Assembly: GCA_007375915.1 (NCBI GenBank) | Contig: VMFF01000024.1 | Location: 1-7,666 of the forward strand | Origin: Candidatus Doudnabacteria bacterium Gr01-1014_77 | GTDB lineage: Bacteria > Patescibacteriota > Doudnabacteria > UBA920 > VMFF01 | Length of the DNA stretch: 7,666 bases | Direction of reading: 5' to 3' | Shown: piece by piece, positions 1 to 6,298 of the stretch | Layout: the number at the start of each line of letters is the position of its first letter | Numbering within the stretch: position 1 is the first letter of the stretch | Position numbers and translations under genes: made by a program | The notes under the pieces: model-generated | Told to the model about the DNA's origin: nothing | Database searches by the model: none | The model's input: the letters and a program-made list of their open reading frames with translations, nothing else

Positions 1-872
1 ATTCCACAGCCAAGAATTTCAACCCAACCAGTTTGTTTACAAACAGAACACCCTTTTCCTTTACAGATTAAACAGGATATTGCCATCTCAGCTCCTGGTT
101 CAACGAATGGAAAATATGAAGGAAGTAATTTTGTTTTAACATCTTGTCCAAAGATTTCTTTCATAACATAATCAAGAGTCCAGACCATGTTTGCATATGT
201 AATATCTTTTCCAACAACAAACCCTTCCATATATTGATATGTGTGTTCGTGTGATGCATCAAGAGCTTCGTTTCTAAATACTCTGCCTGGTAAAACAACT
301 GCGTATGGTGGTTTATGCTCTTTCATATATCGAACCTGCATGTTTGAAATGTGGGTTCTTAACAAAACACTTTTTCCTGGCTGATTCCTTGGAACACTAA
401 GATCAAGATAGAAAGTGTCTTGCATGTCTCTTGCAGGATGGAACTCAGGAATATTCAAAGCCTCAAAATTATAAAAGTCTGAATCAATCTCTGGACCTAA
501 CTCAATATCAAAACCAAGACCCCAAAAGACTTTCTCAATCTCTTTTTGTATCAAAGTTATTGGATGCAAATGACCCTTTAAAACAGGGGTGCCTTGAACT
601 GAAAAATCAACAGAAGTGTTTTGAGAAACACCAAACTCTGTTTCTTTTTGAAGAATAGATGATTCTGCAAACTTCTTAAGCTCGTTTAAAGGTGCTCCAA
701 ATTCTTTTTTCTTTTGAAGGTCCCAGTTCTTTAGATCATCAAAAAGCTTGGTGATACTTCCGTCTTTTCTACCAAGGTATTTAACCTTAACTTTAAAAAG
801 AGATTCAGCATCTGAAACAGTGCTTAAATCTTTTGATATTTCTTTTTGTATGTTTTCAAATTGCTGTAACAT
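1..872 (-). CDS. pheS: Phenylalanine--tRNA ligase alpha subunit, 3' end missing (cut by window edge)
   Basis: Catalytic subunit of cytoplasmic PheRS, which charges tRNA-Phe with phenylalanine using ATP; the partner is PheT, not seen here. The frame is open from an ATG at 872 to the left edge, giving 290 residues. Seen: a helical, Lys/Glu-rich N-terminus (about 1-100) typical of the tRNA-binding coiled coil; HPARDMQDTFYL from residue 145; LLRTH; the class II motif 2 region GRVFRNEALDASHEHTYQYM from residue 196; FPFVEPGAEM; and a Cys4 knuckle C267-C270-C275-C278 followed by GWVEILGCG, which many bacterial PheS carry. About 50 residues with motif 3 should lie beyond the edge. The start fits the family N-terminus, but there is no clear SD. 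It lies 6 bases after the membrane protein gene and in its frame, so co-transcription and reinitiation are likely. The family assignment is very secure. Confidence 0.96.
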   Translation of the reverse strand, partial: MLQQFENIQKEISKDLSTVSDAESLFKVKVKYLGRKDGSITKLFDDLKNWDLQKKKEFGAPLNELKKFAESSILQKETEFGVSQNTSVDFSVQGTPVLKGHLHPITLIQKEIEKVFWGLGFDIELGPEIDSDFYNFEALNIPEFHPARDMQDTFYLDLSVPRNQPGKSVLLRTHISNMQVRYMKEHKPPYAVVLPGRVFRNEALDASHEHTYQYMEGFVVGKDITYANMVWTLDYVMKEIFGQDVKTKLLPSYFPFVEPGAEMAISCLICKGKGCSVCKQTGWVEILGCG

Positions 873-878
873 TTGTTT

Positions 879-1250
879 CTAATTAGAAAGGAAGAATCCT
901 TCAACAAACACTAGGGTGATAATTAAAACCAAGCCTAGCCACCAAAACAACAGTTGATGCGAAGAAAGAACAAGGAACACAATTATTAAAAGAGTTAATA
1001 GAAAGGCTTGCCTTAAAGAAACATTCATAATCTCTGTATACAAGCGTTCTGGCTTTCTTCCTCTGTATGAATACAAAACAAAGGTGAAAAAACTCATTAA
1101 GAAAGCAGAAAGAGAAACATAGAACAGGAAAAGCAGTGCCTTGTTAATAGTATTTGGATCTGTAAGAAATACTATGCACAAAGTGCCAATTAAAAAAATG
1201 GCACTTAATATCAACAAAGATTGTGATTGTTTTTTTGTGTTTTCGAACAT
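879..1250 (-). CDS. Small four-helix integral membrane protein of unknown function
   Basis: 123 residues of unknown function. Four hydrophobic segments are visible at about 11-29, 37-60, 79-96 and 98-118. The short loop 30-36 is polar, and the long loop 61-78 (YRGRKPERLYTEIMNVSL) is basic. By the positive-inside rule the loop 61-78 and both termini would be cytoplasmic. The stretch SLRQAFLLTLLI, the WW pair at 103-104 and the VEGFF near the C-terminus resemble a small membrane protein I recall from many CPR genomes, where SLRQG...LL and a WWN/WWL motif recur; this is memory, not a search. The ATG at 1250 has a good SD (AGAAGG, 4-base spacing). The TAG stop is 6 bases before pheS, so the two genes almost certainly share an mRNA. 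No catalytic residues or signal peptide cleavage site are evident. Confidence 0.85.
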   Translation of the reverse strand: MFENTKKQSQSLLILSAIFLIGTLCIVFLTDPNTINKALLFLFYVSLSAFLMSFFTFVLYSYRGRKPERLYTEIMNVSLRQAFLLTLLIIVFLVLSSHQLLFWWLGLVLIITLVFVEGFFLSN

Positions 1251-1254
1251 TTAA

Positions 1255-1260
1255 CCTTCT
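1255..1260 (-). promoter_or_regulatory. Shine-Dalgarno site of the small membrane protein gene
   Basis: Reads AGAAGG on the minus strand, 4 bases before the ATG at 1250. It supports that start. It lies only 3 bases downstream of the -10 box, so it would be at or very near the 5' end of the mRNA. Confidence 0.65.
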
Positions 1261-1263
1261 CAA

Positions 1264-1293
1264 ATTATACCATAATTACCCGATTATTCTAAA
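1264..1293 (-). promoter_or_regulatory. Predicted extended -10 promoter of the membrane protein-pheS unit
   Basis: The minus strand shows a perfect -10 hexamer TATAAT at 1269-1264, preceded by TGG at 1272-1270, which makes an extended -10 (TGn). A weak -35 candidate, TTTAGA (4 of 6 consensus bases, 18-base spacer), lies at 1293-1288 inside the last codons of the helicase gene. A start about 7 bases downstream of the -10 would give a leader of roughly 7-8 bases. The -10 is embedded in a 6-3-6 inverted repeat at 1263-1277. This is prediction from consensus only. Confidence 0.6.
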
Positions 1294-4196
1294 TCCGCGA
1301 AATCACAGCGGTGTTCTCGAACCTTTTCATGAAGCTGTTTAAATGAATCTGTCTTAATGGCATTTTGTATTTCCTCGATTGTTTCCAAGAGATATTCTTT
1401 CACATGTTCTAGTTCTTCCTTAGAAGCAATAATGTCCTCTGAAAGTTCATTGTCCTTTAAAAACCAATAATTAAGCTTTGAAACCTCGTGTTTAAAGTAT
1501 TCTTCAGCAGCCCACTGGTATATGTAGAGCTGATATCTGTTTTCTTTGTCATCTTTAAACTTTTCACCAGTTTTGTAGTCAATGATCTGAAGTTTACCAT
1601 CTGGTAATAGATCAGCGCGATCTATCTTACCTGTAAACGTATATTCACCCAGCTTTAAAACAAACCTTTCTTCAATGTATTTAGGAACGAATTTTAGTTT
1701 TTCAAATGAATCGTAAAAGCTACGAAGCATTTTACGTCCTCGTTCTCTGTATTCTTCTTTGTCTTTTTTAGTTGGATACCATTCATCAATCCAGTATGAT
1801 TCATACATTTTCTGCAAAACTTCAAAAGCAGGAAGTTTGTTCCCTTTTTCAGAACCAAACAAATCTAGTTGCTTTTCTTCTAAGTTTGTCTTGTATTGTT
1901 TCAGGAATCTTTCAAAAGTTGTATGAATGGTGTTACCAAAAGAAAGATGCTTGCTTCCTTTAGTTGGTAAGTGCAAAAGATATTTGTACTTGTAACCCAA
2001 CGGGCACTTCTTAAACTCGTTTATCGCAGTGTAGTTAAATGAAGTTGGGAGTTCAAAGTTTAATTTCTTTGGAAGCTTCTTTTCTTCAAACTTTGTTCGT
2101 TTTAATATCTCAACACTTTTCTCTGGTTTTGCAACTAAACCAATATCAATTAAAAACTGAGATGGTTTTCTTGCTCTTTGTCCACCATAATCAGAAGCAT
2201 AACTAAAGTAAAGGTTTTGCTTTGCACGAGTCATTGCAACATAGAACAAGCGTCGCTCTTCCTGAAGATGTATATCCCCTTCTGGCAATATTTCTTTGAC
2301 TAGTTCTTTTGGAATTTCAATTGCTTCTTTTCTGTCTCTGCTTGGAAAACGCTGATCAACCATGTTAACAACAAAAACATTTTTGTACTCTAAACCTTTT
2401 GCTGAGTGTATTGTCATTATCTTAATACTTTCAGGGCCTTGGTTTGGGTCAAAATCAAGTTTGCCTTCATCTCCAGCCTCTTGTTCAAACTCAATGAAAG
2501 CAAGGAAATTCCTCACTGTTTTATCAGTGTTTTCAACTTCAAATGCCTCAATCTTCTTGTAGAATTGATTGATAAAATCAGCTTCTCCTGGCTCTCCCTC
2601 CCCTTTTTCAATTCGTTCATCTAGCTTTAAACCATAAATGCCGTTTACAAAGACTTCTGCAATGCTTTTTGTCTTTGTTTCTTCTGCTTGTTTTTTTAGG
2701 AAGGCAATCAACTGATTAATCTTTGTAATGCTGTCATTTTTAAGAGTTGGCAAAAGCGCTGCTTGCTCTAAGCTTTCATACAAAGAAAGAGTTTTCTTTT
2801 GAGCGTGTTGTAATATCTCAACCATATCACGATGATCAAATCTAAACTGCTTCATGTTCATAACTCTGAAAAGAGCGTTGGTATCATGAAAATTAACAAG
2901 GAGTTTTAAATATGCAATTAAATCAACAATAACCGGTTTCTTGTAAAGTCCTTTGTTTGCAACAAAAGTGTATGCTAGATTTAATGTTGTGAACTTTGAA
3001 ATGAATGGTTCTGCTGTGTCATTAGAACGAACTAAGATTGCAAAATCATTCCAAGTTGTGCCTTTTTCTTTTTTCAACTCTAAGATTTTGTTTAAAACCA
3101 TATCAACTTCATCAGAAAGAGTTTGAGCAGACAAAACAGCGATCTCTCCTTTTTCTTTTTTTGCAGAGATGAGCTTTTTATTAATATTAAGTTTTGGCTC
3201 TAATCTTTCAGGATTGTTTAACTGAATGAAGTTGTACGCTATGTCTAATATCCCCTGCGTTGACCTATAGTTCTCGGTTAGAGTAATTTCTTGTGCTTTA
3301 GGAAAATCTTTTTTAAAGCGCATGATGTTAGAAACAGATGCGCCTCTAAACTTGTAAATGCTTTGATCATCATCACCAACAACTGTTAAGTTGTTTTTTG
3401 GTTCAGCCAGCAACTTTATTAGCTCATACTGAGCATAGTTAGTGTCTTGAAACTCATCAACTAAAATATATTTAAACTTGTTTCTGTAAAGGTTTAAGAT
3501 TTTTGGACGAGTTCTAAAAAGCTTTAATGCATAATTAATTAAATCACCAAAATCCAATGAATTGTTTTGTAGCAACAGGTTTTGATAAATATGATATGCT
3601 TTTGCAACTTCATTCAAACGAACAATTTCTTCTTCTGAATCATACTCTGGATTGCTTTTGTCTAGTTTAGTGTTTTTAGCAAACTCTAAATACTCTTCAG
3701 GAGAAATCTCCTCGTCCTTAAGCTTGCTGAAGTGCTTTAGCAGGGCCTTAATGAACTTTGTTGGGTTTCCCAAGGTTCTGTAGTATTCAAGCTCAAATTG
3801 GTCCAAATTTTGACGCACAAGCAACCACTGACCAATCTCTTCAAGCATTTTAAAGTCATTTGAAATACCAATGTCTAAAGCGTGCTGTTGTAACACTCTT
3901 TGGCAAAATCCGTGAAAAGTATGAATCCAAAGATCGTGATATCCGTACGGAAGCAATATATCAACTCTTTCTTCCATTTCTGTTGCTGCTTTTTCAGTAA
4001 ACGTTAAAGCAAGAATTTCTTCTGGCTTAACACCTGATTCAATGAGTTTAGCGATTCTTCTTGTGATGACAGTTGTTTTACCTGTCCCAGCACCTGCAAT
4101 GATGAGCAATGGACCATCACCAAAGCTAACTGCACTCTGCTGTGCAGTATTTAAATCTGAAAGGAGTTTTTCTTTTGATTGTTTAGTTTTTGCCAT
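1284..4196 (-). CDS. UvrD/PcrA-like superfamily 1A DNA helicase fused to a C-terminal PD-(D/E)XK (RecB/AddB-type) nuclease
   Basis: Predicted ATP-driven 3'-5' DNA translocase/helicase with a nuclease, acting in DNA break processing or repair. The 970 residues show SF1A motifs in order: Q-motif LNTAQQSAV (15-23), Walker A AGAGTGKT (34-41), motif Ia TFTEKAATEMEERV (65-78), DEFQD (247-251), GDDDQSIYKFRGA (274-286), ENYRS (308-312), TIHSAKGLEYKNV (595-607) and FYVAMTRAKQ (651-660). The nuclease follows a linker at about 690-715: FNYTAINEFKKCP (720-732), GNTIH with H758, GKIDRADLL with D859, IIDYKT with D873 and K875, then Q889. All core catalytic residues are present. Only two of the four Fe-S cysteines usual in AddB-type nucleases remain (C731, C964). 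The start has a good SD inside the end of the PIN gene, which it overlaps by 14 bases, so coupled translation is likely. No terminator follows the stop. AdnA-, PcrA- or AddB-like naming cannot be settled here. Confidence 0.95.
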   Translation of the reverse strand: MAKTKQSKEKLLSDLNTAQQSAVSFGDGPLLIIAGAGTGKTTVITRRIAKLIESGVKPEEILALTFTEKAATEMEERVDILLPYGYHDLWIHTFHGFCQRVLQQHALDIGISNDFKMLEEIGQWLLVRQNLDQFELEYYRTLGNPTKFIKALLKHFSKLKDEEISPEEYLEFAKNTKLDKSNPEYDSEEEIVRLNEVAKAYHIYQNLLLQNNSLDFGDLINYALKLFRTRPKILNLYRNKFKYILVDEFQDTNYAQYELIKLLAEPKNNLTVVGDDDQSIYKFRGASVSNIMRFKKDFPKAQEITLTENYRSTQGILDIAYNFIQLNNPERLEPKLNINKKLISAKKEKGEIAVLSAQTLSDEVDMVLNKILELKKEKGTTWNDFAILVRSNDTAEPFISKFTTLNLAYTFVANKGLYKKPVIVDLIAYLKLLVNFHDTNALFRVMNMKQFRFDHRDMVEILQHAQKKTLSLYESLEQAALLPTLKNDSITKINQLIAFLKKQAEETKTKSIAEVFVNGIYGLKLDERIEKGEGEPGEADFINQFYKKIEAFEVENTDKTVRNFLAFIEFEQEAGDEGKLDFDPNQGPESIKIMTIHSAKGLEYKNVFVVNMVDQRFPSRDRKEAIEIPKELVKEILPEGDIHLQEERRLFYVAMTRAKQNLYFSYASDYGGQRARKPSQFLIDIGLVAKPEKSVEILKRTKFEEKKLPKKLNFELPTSFNYTAINEFKKCPLGYKYKYLLHLPTKGSKHLSFGNTIHTTFERFLKQYKTNLEEKQLDLFGSEKGNKLPAFEVLQKMYESYWIDEWYPTKKDKEEYRERGRKMLRSFYDSFEKLKFVPKYIEERFVLKLGEYTFTGKIDRADLLPDGKLQIIDYKTGEKFKDDKENRYQLYIYQWAAEEYFKHEVSKLNYWFLKDNELSEDIIASKEELEHVKEYLLETIEEIQNAIKTDSFKQLHEKVREHRCDFADLE

Positions 4197-4647
4197 TCCT
4201 ATCTCCTGCTACAAAACTTACCCATTTTTTCCAAGGATCATTGCCTGTGCTTTCTTGATATCCAACCCAAAAATCTGCTGGCTCAACAATCTTTACACCG
4301 GAAACCTTTTTTAATTCAAGCAAAGCCTTGTCTTCGGTTATTAAATAATCAGCTTTTGCTTCAAGTGCTGATTCTAATATCTTGTTATCTTCTGGATCTG
4401 AAACAATATGAACCTTCCTTTTATTCTGAACTATATTAACCTGTCTTAAGAATCTATCTAACTCTTTCTGATACTCTGTATCATGAATTAGCTTCTTTAG
4501 AATAAAACTGTTTTCTCTTAGAGTCTGATTATTTGCAAAAGCTTGGATGTTTCCTTTTATTGCTTCATCAATGATTTGTTTTTGGTATGAGTACTCATCT
4601 TTAAAAGCAGTAATCAAAACATTAGTATCTAAAACTACTCGTATCAT
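4183..4647 (-). CDS. PIN-domain ribonuclease-like protein (COG1569-type 'toxin component' family)
   Basis: 154 residues with a complete PIN fold signature of a metal-dependent ribonuclease: VVLDTNVLI with D7, TLRENSF with E45, SDPEDNKILESALEAKADYL with D84/D87, and ITEDKALL with D106. These are the expected four acidic metal-binding positions, so it is probably active. The layout matches the family often annotated as putative toxin-antitoxin PIN toxin, but no small DNA-binding antitoxin gene lies beside it; the upstream neighbour is a NYN-domain gene. After the PIN core (about 1-125) comes a short tail containing NDPWKKWVSFVAG. Its ATG shares one base with the preceding TAA (TAATG), with only a purine-rich stretch and no true SD, so translation probably depends on reinitiation. 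Its 3' end overlaps the helicase gene and carries that gene's SD. The role may be RNA processing rather than toxicity. Confidence 0.88.
   Translation of the reverse strand: MIRVVLDTNVLITAFKDEYSYQKQIIDEAIKGNIQAFANNQTLRENSFILKKLIHDTEYQKELDRFLRQVNIVQNKRKVHIVSDPEDNKILESALEAKADYLITEDKALLELKKVSGVKIVEPADFWVGYQESTGNDPWKKWVSFVAGDRNGKN
4203..4207 (-). promoter_or_regulatory. Shine-Dalgarno site of the helicase-nuclease gene, inside the PIN gene
   Basis: Reads AGGAG on the minus strand with a 6-base spacer to the ATG at 4196. It fixes the helicase start and lies within the last coding codons of the PIN gene, which implies translational coupling. It is the best SD in the window. Confidence 0.75.
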
Positions 4648-5204
4648 TATTTTCTTTCTTCTGTTTTCTTACCAGTTAAGTTTCTGCTAAAGAACTTAAA
4701 ACCGCGCATTGGCATTAAATATTTCTTTTCTAAATCAAGATCAATGAAATTATCAGCAAGGTCTTTGATCTTGCTTGAAGTTGATTTACCAAAAGCACAG
4801 ACCTCTACTAACTGTCCTGACATCTGAAGATATTCAAGTAATGGAGCAAAGTCTCCATCTCCGCTACACAAAACAACAACATCAAGCTTGTTCATTAACT
4901 TAATGATATCCATGGTAATACCAACATCCCAGTCCCCTTTTTGTGCTCCACCGTAAAAAGTTTGTAAGTCTTTGCTTTGTATTTCAAAACCAGCTTTGCT
5001 TAAAGCATCAAAAAAAGACTGTTCTTCAGGCATATCCGCTTTAACTACGTATGCGATCGCGCGAATTAATTGCCTATCACCAACAGCCTCTTTTAATATT
5101 TCTGAAAAGTTAACCCTTGAGTTATATATATTTCTTGCTGAGTAGTAAAGGTTTTGTACATCTACGAAAACCCCTACTCTCTGAAAATTGTTCCTTATGG
5201 ACAT
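4647..5204 (-). CDS. NYN-domain (LabA/DUF88-like, PIN-related) predicted nuclease
   Basis: 185 residues, with a NYN domain over about 8-160. NYN domains share the PIN-like fold and are predicted metal-dependent ribonucleases. Visible motifs: VGVFVDVQNLYYSA with D15 and N18; KGDWDVGITMDII with D93 and D99; VVLCSGDGDFAPLLEYL with D116 and D118; and the closing VEVCAFG...S..IKDLADNFIDL. All expected acidic residues are kept. A basic C-terminal tail (about 160-185, rich in Lys/Arg) could bind nucleic acid. It starts 11 bases after rmuC and ends in a 1-base overlap with the PIN gene, so both are surely co-transcribed. The ATG at 5204 has no SD; the 16 bases before it are A/T only and include the palindrome ATATTTAAATAT. 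The exact substrate is unknown. LabA-like proteins are named from cyanobacterial circadian output, which need not apply here. Confidence 0.9.
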   Translation of the reverse strand: MSIRNNFQRVGVFVDVQNLYYSARNIYNSRVNFSEILKEAVGDRQLIRAIAYVVKADMPEEQSFFDALSKAGFEIQSKDLQTFYGGAQKGDWDVGITMDIIKLMNKLDVVVLCSGDGDFAPLLEYLQMSGQLVEVCAFGKSTSSKIKDLADNFIDLDLEKKYLMPMRGFKFFSRNLTGKKTEERK

Positions 5205-5215
5205 ATATTTAAATA

Positions 5216-6223
5216 TTAATCAATTAACTTAACCGGTTCTTCCGGCTCCTCTATTTTTAAACTAGCCACTTCTTCTATTTTGTTATGGATTCTTTCATAG
5301 CCAGAACCGACCAAATCTAGCGTTGATTTTGCATTAGTGACATGTTTTGTTAAAACACTTAAATTAACTGTAAACTTTTCTGAGTCTTGTTTTAACCCTT
5401 GGATGACTTGAAGGATGTGTTGAGCATGCTCGCTAATTCTTGCCCCCTGTAACCCAATCAAGATTACTTGGAGGAAGTAATAGAAAGTGGAGGGAGAGAC
5501 AATGTGAACGTGTTTTGTTCTAGCATACTCATAGACCTCTACATCATCAGAGATTTCGTTAAATACTCCATCTGCTGGAACATACATTAAAGCAAAGTCC
5601 AAGGTTCCTTCTTCAGGCAAAATGTATTTCTTTGAAATCTCTTCTACTCTTTTTTTAACATCACGAATGAAAATCTTTCGCATTGCATCGCGCTGCTCAT
5701 CTGTCTCTGAATTAATATATGCCCTGTAGTTTTCCATGCTAAATTTGCTATCCATAGCAAGTAAACGATCATTAACACGAACAATGCTGTCTGCTGTTTC
5801 ACCTGTTCTAAATCTAAACTGGATTTCATACATATTACGAGGTAATGACTGTCTAAGCATTTCTTCCATTATCTGTTCCCCAATGGTTCCTCTTTTCTTA
5901 GCAGAAAGCAAAAAATCCTGAACATATGACAAAGACTTACCAATCTGTTGCATCTGACCTAACTCTTTAGAAACAGTACCAATTACTTTGGCTGCGTTAT
6001 CTAACCTTTCGTTTATCTCTTTGTTTGTTGTGTTGATGCTTTTTTGCATCTCTTGTCTTGTTTGATCAGTCCCGTCTTTTATCTGTTTCATCCATTCAAT
6101 CATCAATTTCATAGATTGATCATCTTGAGGCTTTGCTTTAGAAAGACGAGCAACAAACCAAAACAAACCGGCAAAACCGAGGATAACTAAGGCGATTAAA
6201 ATGTATATTAGATTTGGGTTCAT
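5216..6223 (-). CDS. rmuC: RmuC-family DNA recombination protein
   Basis: 335 residues from the ATG at 6223. RmuC limits inversions at short inverted repeats in E. coli and carries a core related to PD-(D/E)XK nucleases. Seen: an N-terminal membrane anchor (about 4-25); a polar, probably coiled-coil stretch (about 35-105); then the RmuC core with RGTIGEQIMEEML (111-123), ETADSIVRV with D145, LLAMDSKFSMENY with D158 and K160, and FALMYVPADGVFNEI (210-224). The core D...DSK pattern fits the nuclease-like motif. It is shorter than the E. coli protein (475 residues), mainly in the coiled coil and tail. A TTG 18 bases upstream (6241) is in frame, but it adds only six residues and lies over the -10 box, so ATG is preferred. 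There is no SD. It is the first gene of the four-gene unit, after a terminator and a promoter. Confidence 0.93.
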   Translation of the reverse strand: MNPNLIYILIALVILGFAGLFWFVARLSKAKPQDDQSMKLMIEWMKQIKDGTDQTRQEMQKSINTTNKEINERLDNAAKVIGTVSKELGQMQQIGKSLSYVQDFLLSAKKRGTIGEQIMEEMLRQSLPRNMYEIQFRFRTGETADSIVRVNDRLLAMDSKFSMENYRAYINSETDEQRDAMRKIFIRDVKKRVEEISKKYILPEEGTLDFALMYVPADGVFNEISDDVEVYEYARTKHVHIVSPSTFYYFLQVILIGLQGARISEHAQHILQVIQGLKQDSEKFTVNLSVLTKHVTNAKSTLDLVGSGYERIHNKIEEVASLKIEEPEEPVKLID

Positions 6224-6231
6224 ATATATGA

Positions 6232-6260
6232 AGTATATCAAAGCTAAGACAAATTAAAAA
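6232..6260 (-). promoter_or_regulatory. Predicted extended -10 promoter of the rmuC-NYN-PIN-helicase unit
   Basis: On the minus strand TGA at 6240-6238 precedes TATACT at 6237-6232, an extended -10 with 5 of 6 consensus bases. The -35 position (6260-6255, TTTTTA, 17-base spacer) is weak and overlaps the U-tract of the preceding terminator. Only 8 bases separate the -10 from the rmuC ATG, so a start 7-9 bases downstream gives a leader of 0-2 bases. Prediction from consensus only. Confidence 0.55.
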
Positions 6261-6276
6261 ACTCCCAAAAGGAGTT
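6256..6276 (-). terminator. Intrinsic terminator after the PEP-utilising-domain gene
   Basis: The minus strand reads AACTCC, loop TTTTG, GGAGTT, then TTTT and more A/T. This is a 6-bp stem (6276-6271 with 6265-6260) followed by a T-run, starting 22 bases after the TAA at 6299. It ends the upstream transcript and separates it from rmuC. The plus strand has the same stem with a poor T-tract, so only minus-strand termination is claimed. Confidence 0.8.
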
Positions 6277-6298
6277 ATTTAATAGCACAAATACCCTG

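Noticed and set aside
431..658. 75-codon plus-strand open frame
   Set aside because: Lies fully opposite pheS, whose motifs are unmistakable; its product is low-complexity and has no ribosome site.
1251..1283. Terminator after the helicase gene
   Set aside because: The gap has only an A/T-armed repeat with no following T-run on the right strand; readthrough into the next unit is possible.
1772..2624. Three short plus-strand open frames
   Set aside because: All lie antisense to the helicase gene and resemble no protein; they are shadows.
4042..4439. Two plus-strand open frames of 86-90 codons across the PIN-helicase junction
   Set aside because: Opposite two well-supported genes; the hydrophobic look comes from the complementary coding sequence.
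5644..5921. Short open frames on both strands inside rmuC
   Set aside because: Overlap the conserved RmuC core in other frames.
6224..6241. TTG start for rmuC adding six residues
   Set aside because: The ATG at 6223 gives the normal short N-terminus before the membrane helix, and the TTG lies over the predicted -10 box with no SD.
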